Positions 26,451 to 33,614 of a stretch of DNA of 36,339 nt are shown in pieces. The notes below the pieces were generated by a model. It ran no database searches, had not been told where the DNA came from, and saw only the letters and a list, made by a program, of their open reading frames with translations. Position 1 is the stretch's first letter. Each line of letters starts with the position of its first letter. Origin of the DNA: Mageeibacillus sp. UBA6980 (GTDB taxonomy: Bacteria; Bacillota; Clostridia; Saccharofermentanales; Saccharofermentanaceae); the NCBI GenBank assembly GCA_002450095.1, contig DJYK01000038.1:1-36339 (forward strand). Reading direction: 5' to 3'. The translations under genes were made by a program, and so were the position numbers.

Positions 26451-27025
26451 AAGATCCCTCCTATGAGCATATTGACCGTGTCTTCGATAAACGAACTTCT
26501 TCCCTTTTTGGTATTAAGATCATAGCCTGTGATCTTTTTGGACTCATCTGCCGCGAGGAATGCAGTCTGCAATGATGAAGCAAGATTGAATGCTATCAGA
26601 CGTTTGCTCTTCTCAGGGATATCGCCCCTTAGAGCCATCTGAAAGCCTTTCTGTGTTAGAGCGGAATTGGTGTCTGCTCCGTAAGATCTGAAGTCTGACA
26701 GGATCGACATCTTAACGATAGCGCGGTTTGCAAAAAGATACTCGAAAGTCTGTCCGGCAAATGAGATAAGTCTCTCGCGGTCGGTAAGTCCGTCATCTTC
26801 CGCCTTCATAAGCCCCGGCTTCATGCTGTTCAGAAGATCATTGATGATCTTATTGGAGCACTCTGCCAGCAGATTGTCCTTGCTGCCGAAATGATAATTG
26901 ATAAGACCAAGCGCCACACCGCTCCTTTGGGCTATAGCTCTTGCCGTAATACATTCCGGTTTGCCGTCTGATTCCTTTATAAGGGCAATTGTCTGATCTA
27001 TAAGATGTTCTTTTATGTCGCTCAT
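26447..27025 (-). CDS. TetR-family repressor, first gene of the CPBP operon
   Basis: 192 residues from the ATG at 27025, which has AAGGAG six bases upstream. The in-frame start at 27043 would lie in the operator region. The N-terminal helix-turn-helix is ITARAIAQRSGVALGLINYH followed by FGSKDNLL. The C-terminal ligand domain is helical and of unknown specificity. Two copies of TTGAACnnCGTTCA in its own promoter make autorepression likely, and the downstream CPBP gene is co-regulated by overlap. Confidence 0.88.
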   Translation of the reverse strand: MSDIKEHLIDQTIALIKESDGKPECITARAIAQRSGVALGLINYHFGSKDNLLAECSNKIINDLLNSMKPGLMKAEDDGLTDRERLISFAGQTFEYLFANRAIVKMSILSDFRSYGADTNSALTQKGFQMALRGDIPEKSKRLIAFNLASSLQTAFLAADESKKITGYDLNTKKGRSSFIEDTVNMLIGGIL

Positions 27026-27035
27026 ACAAATCTCC

Positions 27036-27083
27036 TTGAACAACGTTCAGAAGGATTATATTGAACATCGTTCAACGTGTCAA
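27036..27083 (-). promoter_or_regulatory. Consensus promoter with two TetR operators
   Basis: On the minus strand TTGACA (27083-27078) and TATAAT (27060-27055) are separated by exactly 17 bases, a perfect sigma-A promoter. The spacer contains the perfect palindrome TTGAACATCGTTCAA (plus strand, 27061-27075). A second near-identical copy, TTGAACAACGTTCAG, lies at 27036-27050 between the -10 box and the ribosome binding site. Confidence 0.85.
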
Positions 27084-27230
27084 CGATACTCATATAATCG
27101 ACACTTTCTAACAGCGGTTATAGCACTTTCCGTAGTAAGGACAACCTTCGGAATTTTCTGAAGCCCGCCATACTTATGTATAAACCCGGATAGAAACTGA
27201 TTCGTATGATAAAATGTCTTTGTCGGAACT

Positions 27231-27680
27231 ATGGATATAATTAATTACTTTACAACAGACAACAAAGAATACTGGCTTGCGAAGATCGGCAAGTGTGATT
27301 GGGGTGCAGGCCAATATCTGTGTGAACTCATTCGCAACGATACTTTTTTCGATATGGTTGGTCAAAACTCGCGTTTATTGATGTTGGTTGACGGAGATGA
27401 GCTGATCTCATTTTGCACTCTTGCACAGATGGATGATATACAACCTACAAAGTTAACTCCGTGGATGGGTTTTGTTTATACATTTCCTGAATACAGAGGT
27501 CACAGATACATGGGGAGGCTTTTCGAAGAGATAGGTAAGATCTTAAAAAAGGAAGGATACTCCAAGGTTTATATTTCTACCGATCATGAAGGGTTATACG
27601 AGAAGTACGGCTGCACGTTCATGACGGAGGCAAAAGCATTAAGCGGAGACGATTCAAGAATATACGTGAAAGAGTATTGA
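27231..27680 (+). CDS. GNAT-family acetyltransferase
   Basis: 149 residues. The acetyl-CoA binding motif A is visible in VYTFPEYRGHRYMGRLFEEI (RxxGxxG-like), preceded by the beta-strand LTPWMGF and followed by YISTDHEGLYEKYGC, the usual GNAT C-terminal motif. The substrate is unknown. The ribosome binding site is weak (GGAAC close to the ATG). It is a single gene between two minus-strand units. Confidence 0.85.
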   Translation: MDIINYFTTDNKEYWLAKIGKCDWGAGQYLCELIRNDTFFDMVGQNSRLLMLVDGDELISFCTLAQMDDIQPTKLTPWMGFVYTFPEYRGHRYMGRLFEEIGKILKKEGYSKVYISTDHEGLYEKYGCTFMTEAKALSGDDSRIYVKEY

Positions 27681-27740
27681 ATCAGCAGTTAAACCGTAAG
27701 TGCTTTGCAATCTGAAATAAGCATTCTATCTGCCATGTAT

Positions 27741-27885
27741 TTACTTGCGTATGAATCTCTTTATCTCATCTGCCATCAGATCGGGATGAGCGATGATCTC
27801 ACCATGTCCCATATCTTTAACGAGATGTTAACTTTCCGTGTATAGAGCGTATCGTGACCGTCTACGTATATAGAATAGATATAAG
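27741..27885 (-). pseudogene. Remnant of an alpha/beta-hydrolase C-terminus
   Basis: On the minus strand the peptide DMGHGEIIAHPDLMADEI continues to KRFIRK and a stop at 27743-27741. This is the catalytic-His end of an alpha/beta hydrolase. Just upstream, another frame reads YVDGHDTLYTRKVNISLK, plausibly the preceding part of the same protein, so a frameshift and an in-frame TAA separate them. Nothing of the nucleophile region remains between here and the GNAT gene. Confidence 0.6.
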
Positions 27886-27911
27886 ATCATTCATGGCTAA
27901 ACATTATTCTT

Positions 27912-28865
27912 CTATGATCCCGCAAACACCCTGTCCATATTTCGATAGAACAGAGGGAGTGCGAGGCTGTGCTTTTTACCCTCGTCATACACGCAGCGGC
28001 AGCCATACATAATGTCACTGACATCGTTATGAAGCGTCATGATCCTTGAAGTAAGCTCATTACTTGCGAAAAGCTTTTTCATAGCGATCCCGGCAATCCC
28101 CGAAGGTATCTTATAAGGAAGTATCTCGCTATTATACTTCTTCAGGTCTACTCCCCTAGCACTTACCGTCTTCAATGTCTCCCTTATACACTTAACTGCC
28201 ATGGTCAAAGCCTTCGAATCAGCCATTAGTTCCCTTGCAAGGCGGTTCGGATCATCTATCTTCCCCTCGCGGGCAGCCGTCGATGTGACACCTGCATTTA
28301 TTGCCATATGGATCCATATCCACTCGAACATGTCATGGGGTATCTCCTGCTTGATGTCAGCCGAATCAAGAAGCGTTATAAGGTCATCATAATTATGGAT
28401 CTTTGCTTTGTCGCGGCTCTCAAGCATGATATGGTCGAAAAGAACACAATTAAGCATTCCGTCCTTTTGCATTTGGCCGCCTGCAGTCGGGAAAGCGGTG
28501 ATGTATTCATAGTCTCCTACTATCCCCTCGACTTCTTGGCGCTCGTTCCAGAAATTACAGAAGAGGATGACCGTTCCTTTAAGGCCTCTCGCGCGTAAAG
28601 TCTCCATGGCTTCTTCAAGCTTGCCGCTTCCAACACTTATCAGGATAAAATCGAAAGTCTCATTTTCCGAAGCAAGCTTTACATCGTATGTGCCGTCTTT
28701 CTCTTCGCCCTTCTGATCGTATCTGCCGTCAAGAAGATGTACCGGTATTTTCGACCGTACTTCTTTGCCGGGTCTTACAATGTGATAAGTATCACACCCC
28801 GCCTTCTGAAAAGCATACGCATATGTAGTCCCGATAACGCCCAAGCCCAAAACCGCAATCTTCAT
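27912..28865 (-). CDS. Ketopantoate reductase-like (ApbA/PanE) NAD(P)-dependent dehydrogenase
   Basis: 317 residues. The N-terminal Rossmann fold starts MKIAVLGLGVIGTTYAYAF, with the GxGxxG nucleotide-binding loop. The fold resembles 2-dehydropantoate 2-reductase (ApbA_N, then the helical ApbA_C with NAGVTSTAAREGK). The conserved Lys and Asn/Glu positions of PanE cannot be assigned with certainty, so a different 2-oxoacid or hydroxyacid substrate is possible. A minus-strand TATAAT lies about 20 bases upstream. The ribosome binding site is only GGGG. Confidence 0.75.
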   Translation of the reverse strand: MKIAVLGLGVIGTTYAYAFQKAGCDTYHIVRPGKEVRSKIPVHLLDGRYDQKGEEKDGTYDVKLASENETFDFILISVGSGKLEEAMETLRARGLKGTVILFCNFWNERQEVEGIVGDYEYITAFPTAGGQMQKDGMLNCVLFDHIMLESRDKAKIHNYDDLITLLDSADIKQEIPHDMFEWIWIHMAINAGVTSTAAREGKIDDPNRLARELMADSKALTMAVKCIRETLKTVSARGVDLKKYNSEILPYKIPSGIAGIAMKKLFASNELTSRIMTLHNDVSDIMYGCRCVYDEGKKHSLALPLFYRNMDRVFAGS

Positions 28866-28956
28866 CTTCTACCCCGTCTTTGAATTATAGTTGTATTCTG
28901 ACGCTTTTATTGTATTCTAACAGGCGGGATCATTCCTTACACATTTCTTACCTTTT

Positions 28957-29009
28957 TATATCTGGCCGAGACAAATCACAGTCCCCTCACAGCGTCGGTC
29001 AATTGGCGG
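28957..29009. repeat. 53-bp direct repeat, copy 1 (duplicate of the flavodoxin gene 3' end)
   Basis: Exactly identical over 53 bases to 29207-29259, 250 bases away. It begins TATATCTGGCCGAG and ends CAATTGGCGG. This copy lies outside any gene, between the repeat array and the ketopantoate reductase-like gene. Confidence 0.95.
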
Positions 29010-29010
29010 G

Positions 29011-29190
29011 AATCCCCACTAGATGCCGATAAAACAGGAAAAACAGGGGACGATACAGGGGATATCGGCCGAAATCCCCACTAGATGCCGATAAATCAGA
29101 AAAAACAGGGGACAATACAGGGGATATCGGCTGAAATCCCCACTGGATGCCGATAAATCAGGGAAAACAGGGGACTACACAGGGGATAAG
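29011..29190 (+). repeat. Array B of the 62-bp palindromic repeat family
   Basis: Units start at 29011, 29073 and 29135, exactly 62 bases apart; the third is slightly short. They are the reverse complement of array A. Shared blocks are AATCCCCACT, GATGCCGATAAA, AACAGGGGAC and ACAGGGGATATCGG. The junction between units 1 and 2 (GGGGATATCGG facing CCGAAATCCCC) is a 22-base palindrome with one mismatch. The array and its flanking 53-bp repeat fill the gene-free stretch 28866-29225. Confidence 0.9.
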
Positions 29191-29206
29191 TAGTGTTAGT
29201 CATCAG

Positions 29207-29259
29207 TATATCTGGCCGAGACAAATCACAGTCCCCTCACAGCGTCGGTCAATTGGCGG
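29207..29259. repeat. 53-bp direct repeat, copy 2 (at the flavodoxin gene 3' end)
   Basis: This copy holds the last 34 bases of the flavodoxin coding sequence including its stop, plus 19 bases beyond it. It is identical to 28957-29009. Confidence 0.95.
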
Positions 29260-29753
29260 ATATTCTCCTTGTTACAGTGATATTCGGCTTCATCGTAAGC
29301 TTTCAGAAGATCGTCCTCATTCTTAGTGCGGTTCTTCATTGATTTGAGTTTCATCTTCAGCAGGGACATCATTATCTTGTGCTTGCCGTTGAGCTTATTG
29401 TAATCAAACCCTCCGCGCAGATAGAACATGGGGATGTTCTTCCGCATCTCGTCAGTGAAATTGTGACTCCAGACAGCTTCAAGATCTTCAGGATCTCCCG
29501 GGTTGGAGCCTGTCGCCCACACGAAGAGATGCTTGTCTTTGAGCTTATCGTAGTTCTTCTTGATCAGGTTGATGCCGTTTATCCCGATTGCATAAAGGCC
29601 GCCTCCATAGATTATCGTGTCGTACGTCAGCAGGATGTCAGGGGTTATTTCAGAGTATTCGCGAATGTCGCAGGCGAGCTCTTCGGCTATCATTTCCGCA
29701 TACGTTTTTGTGTAGCCGTAAACGGAACGGTAAATTACGACGGTCTTATTCAT
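29226..29753 (-). CDS. Flavodoxin-domain protein (HemG/Flavodoxin_5-like)
   Basis: 175 residues from the ATG at 29753, which overlaps the end of the MarR gene by eight bases and uses GGAGGAG in the MarR tail as ribosome binding site. The N-terminal FMN-phosphate loop is YRSVYGYTKTYAEMIAEEL. IIYGGGLYAIGINGINLIKK and WATGSNPGD are the other flavin contacts expected of this family, which includes menaquinone-dependent protoporphyrinogen dehydrogenase. A redox role controlled by the co-transcribed MarR repressor is likely; the substrate is open. Its 3' end is duplicated 250 bases downstream. Confidence 0.85.
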   Translation of the reverse strand: MNKTVVIYRSVYGYTKTYAEMIAEELACDIREYSEITPDILLTYDTIIYGGGLYAIGINGINLIKKNYDKLKDKHLFVWATGSNPGDPEDLEAVWSHNFTDEMRKNIPMFYLRGGFDYNKLNGKHKIMMSLLKMKLKSMKNRTKNEDDLLKAYDEAEYHCNKENIRQLTDAVRGL

Positions 29754-30195
29754 TGATGTTCTCCTCCATTTTCTCAAGGGTCTTGAATGTTGTCTCGATC
29801 TGCTTGTCGGAAATCCCGGTGAATAGCATGTCGATGAAATCCACTTCTTTTTTCTGATACTTTTTGGCCAAGCTGTCTGCCTTATTTGTAAGACGGATAC
29901 GCAGTTTTCGTGCGTCATCGCTGTCGGGCCTGATCTCCAGATAGCCTTTCTCTTCGAGCTTTCCGGCGATACTCTTCACATTTTGATGCGAGCATCCCAT
30001 GATCTCCGACAGTTCGTTTATTGTCGGCGCTCCGTTCTCGAAAAGACGCAGGCAGATCATGAGGAAAAACTGCTTGCAGGTAATCTCTTCGTAGAAGCGG
30101 TCGCCCACAGTCTGAAAGCGGTTACTCATCGCGAAGAAGTACCCGAAAAGGGCAAATCTTTTGTCCATTGAATTGATCATCTCACGAGGTTCCAT
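29746..30195 (-). CDS. MarR-family repressor, first gene of the flavodoxin operon
   Basis: 149 residues with a winged helix-turn-helix (TINELSEIMGCSHQNVKSIA followed by GKLEEKGYLEI) and the typical wing RPDSDDARKLRIRLT. The start follows AAGGAG at six bases. Two palindromes in its promoter point to autorepression. One Cys in the recognition helix region (MGCSHQ) could be redox-sensitive, fitting the flavodoxin partner, but that is inference. Confidence 0.9.
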   Translation of the reverse strand: MEPREMINSMDKRFALFGYFFAMSNRFQTVGDRFYEEITCKQFFLMICLRLFENGAPTINELSEIMGCSHQNVKSIAGKLEEKGYLEIRPDSDDARKLRIRLTNKADSLAKKYQKKEVDFIDMLFTGISDKQIETTFKTLEKMEENINE

Positions 30196-30213
30196 AAGTG
30201 TCTCCTTGAAATA

Positions 30214-30259
30214 TGTAACATATTACACAACAATGTAATATATTACATAATTTTGTCAA
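30214..30259 (-). promoter_or_regulatory. Promoter and two MarR operators
   Basis: The minus-strand -35 is TTGACA (30259-30254), and TACATT (30237-30232) follows after 16 bases. The perfect palindrome ATGTAATATATTACAT (30233-30248) overlaps the promoter core. A second site, TGTAACATATTACA (30214-30227), lies just downstream. Confidence 0.75.
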
Positions 30260-30323
30260 GTCACGGACGGCGGAGAAATAATGTATAGTCGGATACAATT
30301 TCAACAACTGTACTTTCAGAGGA

Positions 30324-30394
30324 TGTTATAATTACTTTGTCTGAGGGAGAAATTCCTTGGTTCAGAAAATAATCAGTTTTATTGACTATGACAG
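30324..30394 (+). repeat. Duplicated promoter-leader, copy A
   Basis: Starts with the extended -10 box TGTTATAAT (30324-30332) and runs through CTTGGTTCAGAAAATAATCAG to GACTATGACAG. It matches 31941-32007 with scattered substitutions and a small gap. It lies 150-220 bases upstream of the Xre gene. A 62-codon TTG-started frame (30357-30545) begins in it (LVQKIISFIDYDRS) and ends just before the Xre start; its coding status is uncertain. Confidence 0.7.
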
Positions 30395-30545
30395 ATCAGG
30401 ATCTGAGATAAAATGTATAAAATGCGTAAAAGGCTTGAAAATACGGGGTTGCAACTGCCGGTTGACAAAGTTCAAGGTCCGGTTGGTGGATTTGTTAAGA
30501 GCATTCTTGCTAATCTCAAGCCATCAAAACCCGGAGGTGATGTAA

Positions 30546-30926
30546 ATGACAATTGCTGACAGAATACAGAGTCTTAGAAAGGCGAAAGGCATGTCCCAGG
30601 AGGAACTGGCTGACAAGGTCGGTGTATCAAGGCAGGCCGTTTCTAAGTGGGAAAGTGAACAGGCAACCCCGGATCTCGATAAAGTCGTGATCATGAGCGA
30701 TATTTTTGAAGTTACTACGGATTATCTTCTTAAAGGGATCGAGCCGGTTAAGTCCGATGATCACAAGACGATGGCTGATGTTATCGATCAGAAGGTACTT
30801 ACAGAGAAGAACGGCAAGCGCGCGAAAACTGCCCTTAAGTGGTTTCTCATAGGGTTCGGTATTTTGCTCGCCATAGATCTCATATCGATGCTGGTTTATT
30901 TCCTGGTCAACGGATTTCCCGTCTGA
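30546..30926 (+). CDS. Xre-family regulator with a C-terminal membrane segment
   Basis: 126 residues. Residues 4-58 are a Cro/C1 helix-turn-helix (MSQEELADKVGVSRQAVSKW). After a linker, residues about 100-122 are a hydrophobic helix (WFLIGFGILLAIDLISMLVY), so the protein is probably membrane-tethered. GGAGGTGA lies five bases before the ATG. A CPBP protease gene follows in the same direction, a pairing that suggests the protease could act on the tethered regulator; that link is inference. Confidence 0.88.
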   Translation: MTIADRIQSLRKAKGMSQEELADKVGVSRQAVSKWESEQATPDLDKVVIMSDIFEVTTDYLLKGIEPVKSDDHKTMADVIDQKVLTEKNGKRAKTALKWFLIGFGILLAIDLISMLVYFLVNGFPV

Positions 30927-30959
30927 TCTGATCCTCAAATAATCTGACACTAAAAACAT

Positions 30960-30980
30960 CAGCGTTTTCGCTGTTTGTAT
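30960..30980 (+). terminator. Weak hairpin between the Xre and CPBP genes
   Basis: CAGCG (30960-30964), loop TTTT and CGCTG (30969-30973) are followed by TTTGTATT. The short stem suggests partial termination or an attenuator. Confidence 0.35.
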
Positions 30981-31010
30981 TAATTAATGCGCTCAAAAAA
31001 GGAGTTATCC

Positions 31011-31934
31011 ATGAATAAGATAAAAGAATTCATAAAAAATATCAGTCCGTTCAACAACCGGACCGACATGCCGAAATTAATGTATGTCATCAAGGTCATC
31101 CTGATCTTCTGGATATTCAAGTTCGGTGCAGAACTGGTTGGCGAAGGCATAGTCCTGGCGATACACTTTGCTTGCGGTAAGAACCCTCTGCAGGGTGAGA
31201 TGTTCGGCGATATCACGATTACATTGATCACTTACTACGGATACGGCGTCATGATTGGAATAATAATCCTTCTCTGGAAGCTGTTTCAAAGAAAGACTCT
31301 GGCAGACCTGGGCTTGGCGAGACCTGCATGGAGCTATTTCGCAGGAGCCGGAGCAGGAGCACTTCTTTTGCTTGTTTCAGTTGCTTTGGCAGGTCTTACC
31401 GGCGCGGTAAAGTATAACGGCGTTTTTCGAAATATCGACACTGCGATGGTACTCCTCATGCTCGGAGCTTTTATTTTTCAAGGTGCCTTTGAAGAGTTGC
31501 TCTGCAGAGGTATCGTTCAACAGCTTTTGCAGAAGAAATCCATCCCTGTCGCTGTAGGTGTAAGTACAGCCTTATTTATCATTCCTCACATCGGGAACAT
31601 GGACTTCAGTGCCCCTGCCATTGCAGTAACGGCAGTTATCAACCTTATCCTGATATCGGTCATCTTCTCCTTTTTTACTATCCGTTTCAAAAGCATCTGG
31701 GCGGCCTGCGGCCTGCATTCAATATGGAACTATATCCTGTACAGCATCCTGGGACTCAATCTGAGCGGTAATGATGAGATCAATACTGCCGTATTTGATA
31801 TGAGTTCTGTCGGAGACAATATATTAAATGGCGGAAAGTACGGGATCGAAGCAAGTATCATCACAACCGCAGTATTGGCAGCCGCTTCAATCGCACTGAT
31901 TGTGTTTAACATACGGAAGCCGGAACGCGGATGA
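31011..31934 (+). CDS. CPBP-family intramembrane metalloprotease
   Basis: 307 residues from the ATG at 31011, which has AAGGAG upstream; the in-frame ATG at 30987 lacks one. About eight membrane segments. All CPBP motifs are intact: FEELLCRGIVQQ (EExxxR), FIIPHIGN and LHSIWNYI. It is probably an active abortive-infection/CAAX-type protease in the cytoplasmic membrane. It follows the membrane-linked Xre regulator. Contrast this with the CPBP protein at 25737-26450, whose motif 1 is degenerate. Confidence 0.9.
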   Translation: MNKIKEFIKNISPFNNRTDMPKLMYVIKVILIFWIFKFGAELVGEGIVLAIHFACGKNPLQGEMFGDITITLITYYGYGVMIGIIILLWKLFQRKTLADLGLARPAWSYFAGAGAGALLLLVSVALAGLTGAVKYNGVFRNIDTAMVLLMLGAFIFQGAFEELLCRGIVQQLLQKKSIPVAVGVSTALFIIPHIGNMDFSAPAIAVTAVINLILISVIFSFFTIRFKSIWAACGLHSIWNYILYSILGLNLSGNDEINTAVFDMSSVGDNILNGGKYGIEASIITTAVLAAASIALIVFNIRKPERG

Positions 31935-31940
31935 TCAAAT

Positions 31941-32007
31941 GCTATAATTATCTTGTTTGAAAGATCCCTTAGTTCAGATAATAAACAGTATTATCGACTA
32001 TGAGAGC
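31941..32007 (+). repeat. Duplicated promoter-leader, copy B
   Basis: Counterpart of 30324-30394. It starts with the extended -10 box TGCTATAAT (31941-31949) and encodes LVQIINSIIDYES in the frame where copy A gives LVQKIISFIDYDR. No gene directly follows it. The stretch to 32100 contains a short decayed hydrophobic frame (ASLAAVLIVLCFVLR, then a stop). Confidence 0.65.
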
Positions 32008-32092
32008 GATAACGTGAAGAGCCGAAGGCATTTACCATAAGTACGGCGTCGCTTGCGGCAGTGCTTATTGTGCTGTGTTTTGTCCTCAGGTG

Positions 32093-32122
32093 ATGACACG
32101 GGCTCCTGCGGGCGTTTATAAT
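32093..32122 (+). promoter_or_regulatory. Promoter of the histidine phosphatase operon
   Basis: ATGACA (32093-32098), an 18-base spacer and TATAAT (32117-32122) lie 32 bases before the start codon. Confidence 0.6.
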
Positions 32123-32154
32123 ATAAGTACACATCCGCTTAACAGGGGACGAGC

Positions 32155-32823
32155 ATGAGGATAGTAATCGTAAGACACGGCGAGCCCGATTATGAGAAGG
32201 ACTGCCTCACGAATGAGGGCAGGAAGCAGGCGGAGCTTGCGGCAAAGCGGCTTATTAAGGAACATATCGAAAAGATATACTCCTCGCCTCTTGGCCGCGC
32301 ACGTGAGACTGCGGAAGCTTTCTCGAAGCTTACCGGCATGAAGCCCGTTGAGATACTGGATTTTATGAAGGAGATAAGGTACGGACGCGAGGACGACCTG
32401 TACTCTGAAGCGGGACACCCCTGGAGCAATGCTGATAAGATCGCGGCAGAAGGGAAGGATCTTCGCGATCCAAACTGGCGTGATCTTCCGGTATTTGCTG
32501 ACAACACCGCGACCATCGATGTCGATAATGTGATAAAGCATACCGATGAATGGCTTTCCGGCTTAGGTTATGTCAGGGAAGGCCTGTATTACCGCAACGT
32601 GCGGCCTGACGATAAGCAGTACACTGTGGCGCTGTTCTGCCACGGCGGCTCGGCGACGGCGATGCTGTCGCACATATACAATCAGCAGTTTCCTTATATG
32701 TGTTCTGTCATACACATGTCGTTTACGGGGATAACGGTCTTAAGATTCGATTCAACTCCCGGAAGCCTCGCGATGCCTGTTCTGGAACTGCTTAACGATG
32801 ACAGACATTTGATACAGGAGTGA
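32155..32823 (+). CDS. Histidine phosphatase superfamily protein
   Basis: 222 residues of the phosphoglycerate mutase-like branch 1. RHGEPDYE (His9 being the phospho-acceptor), SSPLGRARETA, and the second His in FCHGGSATAMLSH form the catalytic set. Length and motifs fit small-molecule or sugar-phosphate phosphatases, and the substrate is not known. It heads an operon with two small membrane proteins, the next gene starting three bases after its stop. Confidence 0.9.
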   Translation: MRIVIVRHGEPDYEKDCLTNEGRKQAELAAKRLIKEHIEKIYSSPLGRARETAEAFSKLTGMKPVEILDFMKEIRYGREDDLYSEAGHPWSNADKIAAEGKDLRDPNWRDLPVFADNTATIDVDNVIKHTDEWLSGLGYVREGLYYRNVRPDDKQYTVALFCHGGSATAMLSHIYNQQFPYMCSVIHMSFTGITVLRFDSTPGSLAMPVLELLNDDRHLIQE

Positions 32824-32826
32824 CCC

Positions 32827-33300
32827 GTGGAACAGAATAATCGCATCCCCACACCGGTAAAAGTGCTTAACATCATAACCATAGTACTTGATGTTCTGCT
32901 CATTATTCTTCTTTCCGCTGTGAAGGCGGATTACTACATCAACGATAATAAGCTCAGCGGCGGCGGGATCGGTTTTTACGATGTTTTGTGGATATGCTGG
33001 ATCCCTTTAAGTTTCCTGATCACGCTGTCACCGATGATTACCCAGGTCATAATCCTGCTGTTCGTGAAGTTCAAGAAGCAGCTGTTCGCCCTTCTGTTTC
33101 CCTTCTTCGCCCTGTGCGGCGACTTAGGTTTTGAGGTCGTCTCCATGATCGGCGGAACGATGACTCTGGACGGGGAGTGGATAGATACGGCTGTGCTGAT
33201 CGCAGAGTGCCTGCTGATCTTCAATGTTCCCCTGATCCTGTCGCTCGCGGCCCTGATAGTAAATGGAGCTTTCTTAAGGAAAGAGAAACGACAAAACTGA
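32827..33300 (+). CDS. Small four-helix membrane protein
   Basis: 157 residues from a GTG start, with GGAG in the tail of the phosphatase gene as ribosome binding site. Four hydrophobic segments are visible (for example ITIVLDVLLIILL and LIFNVPLILSLAALIVNGAF). The C-terminus is basic (RKEKRQN). No family is recognised. It overlaps the next start by one base (TGATG), so it is translationally coupled. Confidence 0.75.
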   Translation: MEQNNRIPTPVKVLNIITIVLDVLLIILLSAVKADYYINDNKLSGGGIGFYDVLWICWIPLSFLITLSPMITQVIILLFVKFKKQLFALLFPFFALCGDLGFEVVSMIGGTMTLDGEWIDTAVLIAECLLIFNVPLILSLAALIVNGAFLRKEKRQN

Positions 33301-33596
33301 TGGGACTTGCGATCGGATTGCTTTTAATAGTCTTGCTGATGGCGCTGGCGGTCTTGGCTTTTCTTATTACCGGCATCGTATTTGTTGTAGTCGGAGCCAA
33401 ACAGAAGAAGAAAGGCGGGAAGGGAACTCTCGGCAAGGTCGGTATCGGTCTTGAACAGTTCATCGTATGTACTGAAGAGTTCTCGAGGACTATTATTGCA
33501 AACGAAGGTTTATGGCAAAGATTGAATCTTCTTTTTATGTATATGCCGTTGGGTATTGTTGCGGTAAAGAGTATCGTAGGCCCATTAGAGGTTTAA
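33300..33596 (+). CDS. Small membrane protein with a hydrophobic N-terminus
   Basis: 98 residues from the ATG that overlaps the previous stop; an in-frame upstream start at 33177 would lie inside the previous gene. Residues 2-33 are a long hydrophobic stretch followed by KQKKKGGKG. The last 45 residues (from EQFIVCTEEF) differ in character and lie in more AT-rich DNA, so the gene may have been joined to a foreign 3' end. Function unknown. Confidence 0.6.
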   Translation: MGLAIGLLLIVLLMALAVLAFLITGIVFVVVGAKQKKKGGKGTLGKVGIGLEQFIVCTEEFSRTIIANEGLWQRLNLLFMYMPLGIVAVKSIVGPLEV

Positions 33597-33614
33597 AGAA
33601 AGAGGAATATAGGT

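Noticed and set aside
29011..29190. Possible CRISPR array
   Set aside because: The entire 62-base unit is conserved, with no variable spacers, and there are no cas genes nearby.
30357..30545. 62-codon gene upstream of the Xre regulator
   Set aside because: TTG start with a poor ribosome binding site and no recognised domain; kept only as part of the duplicated leader.
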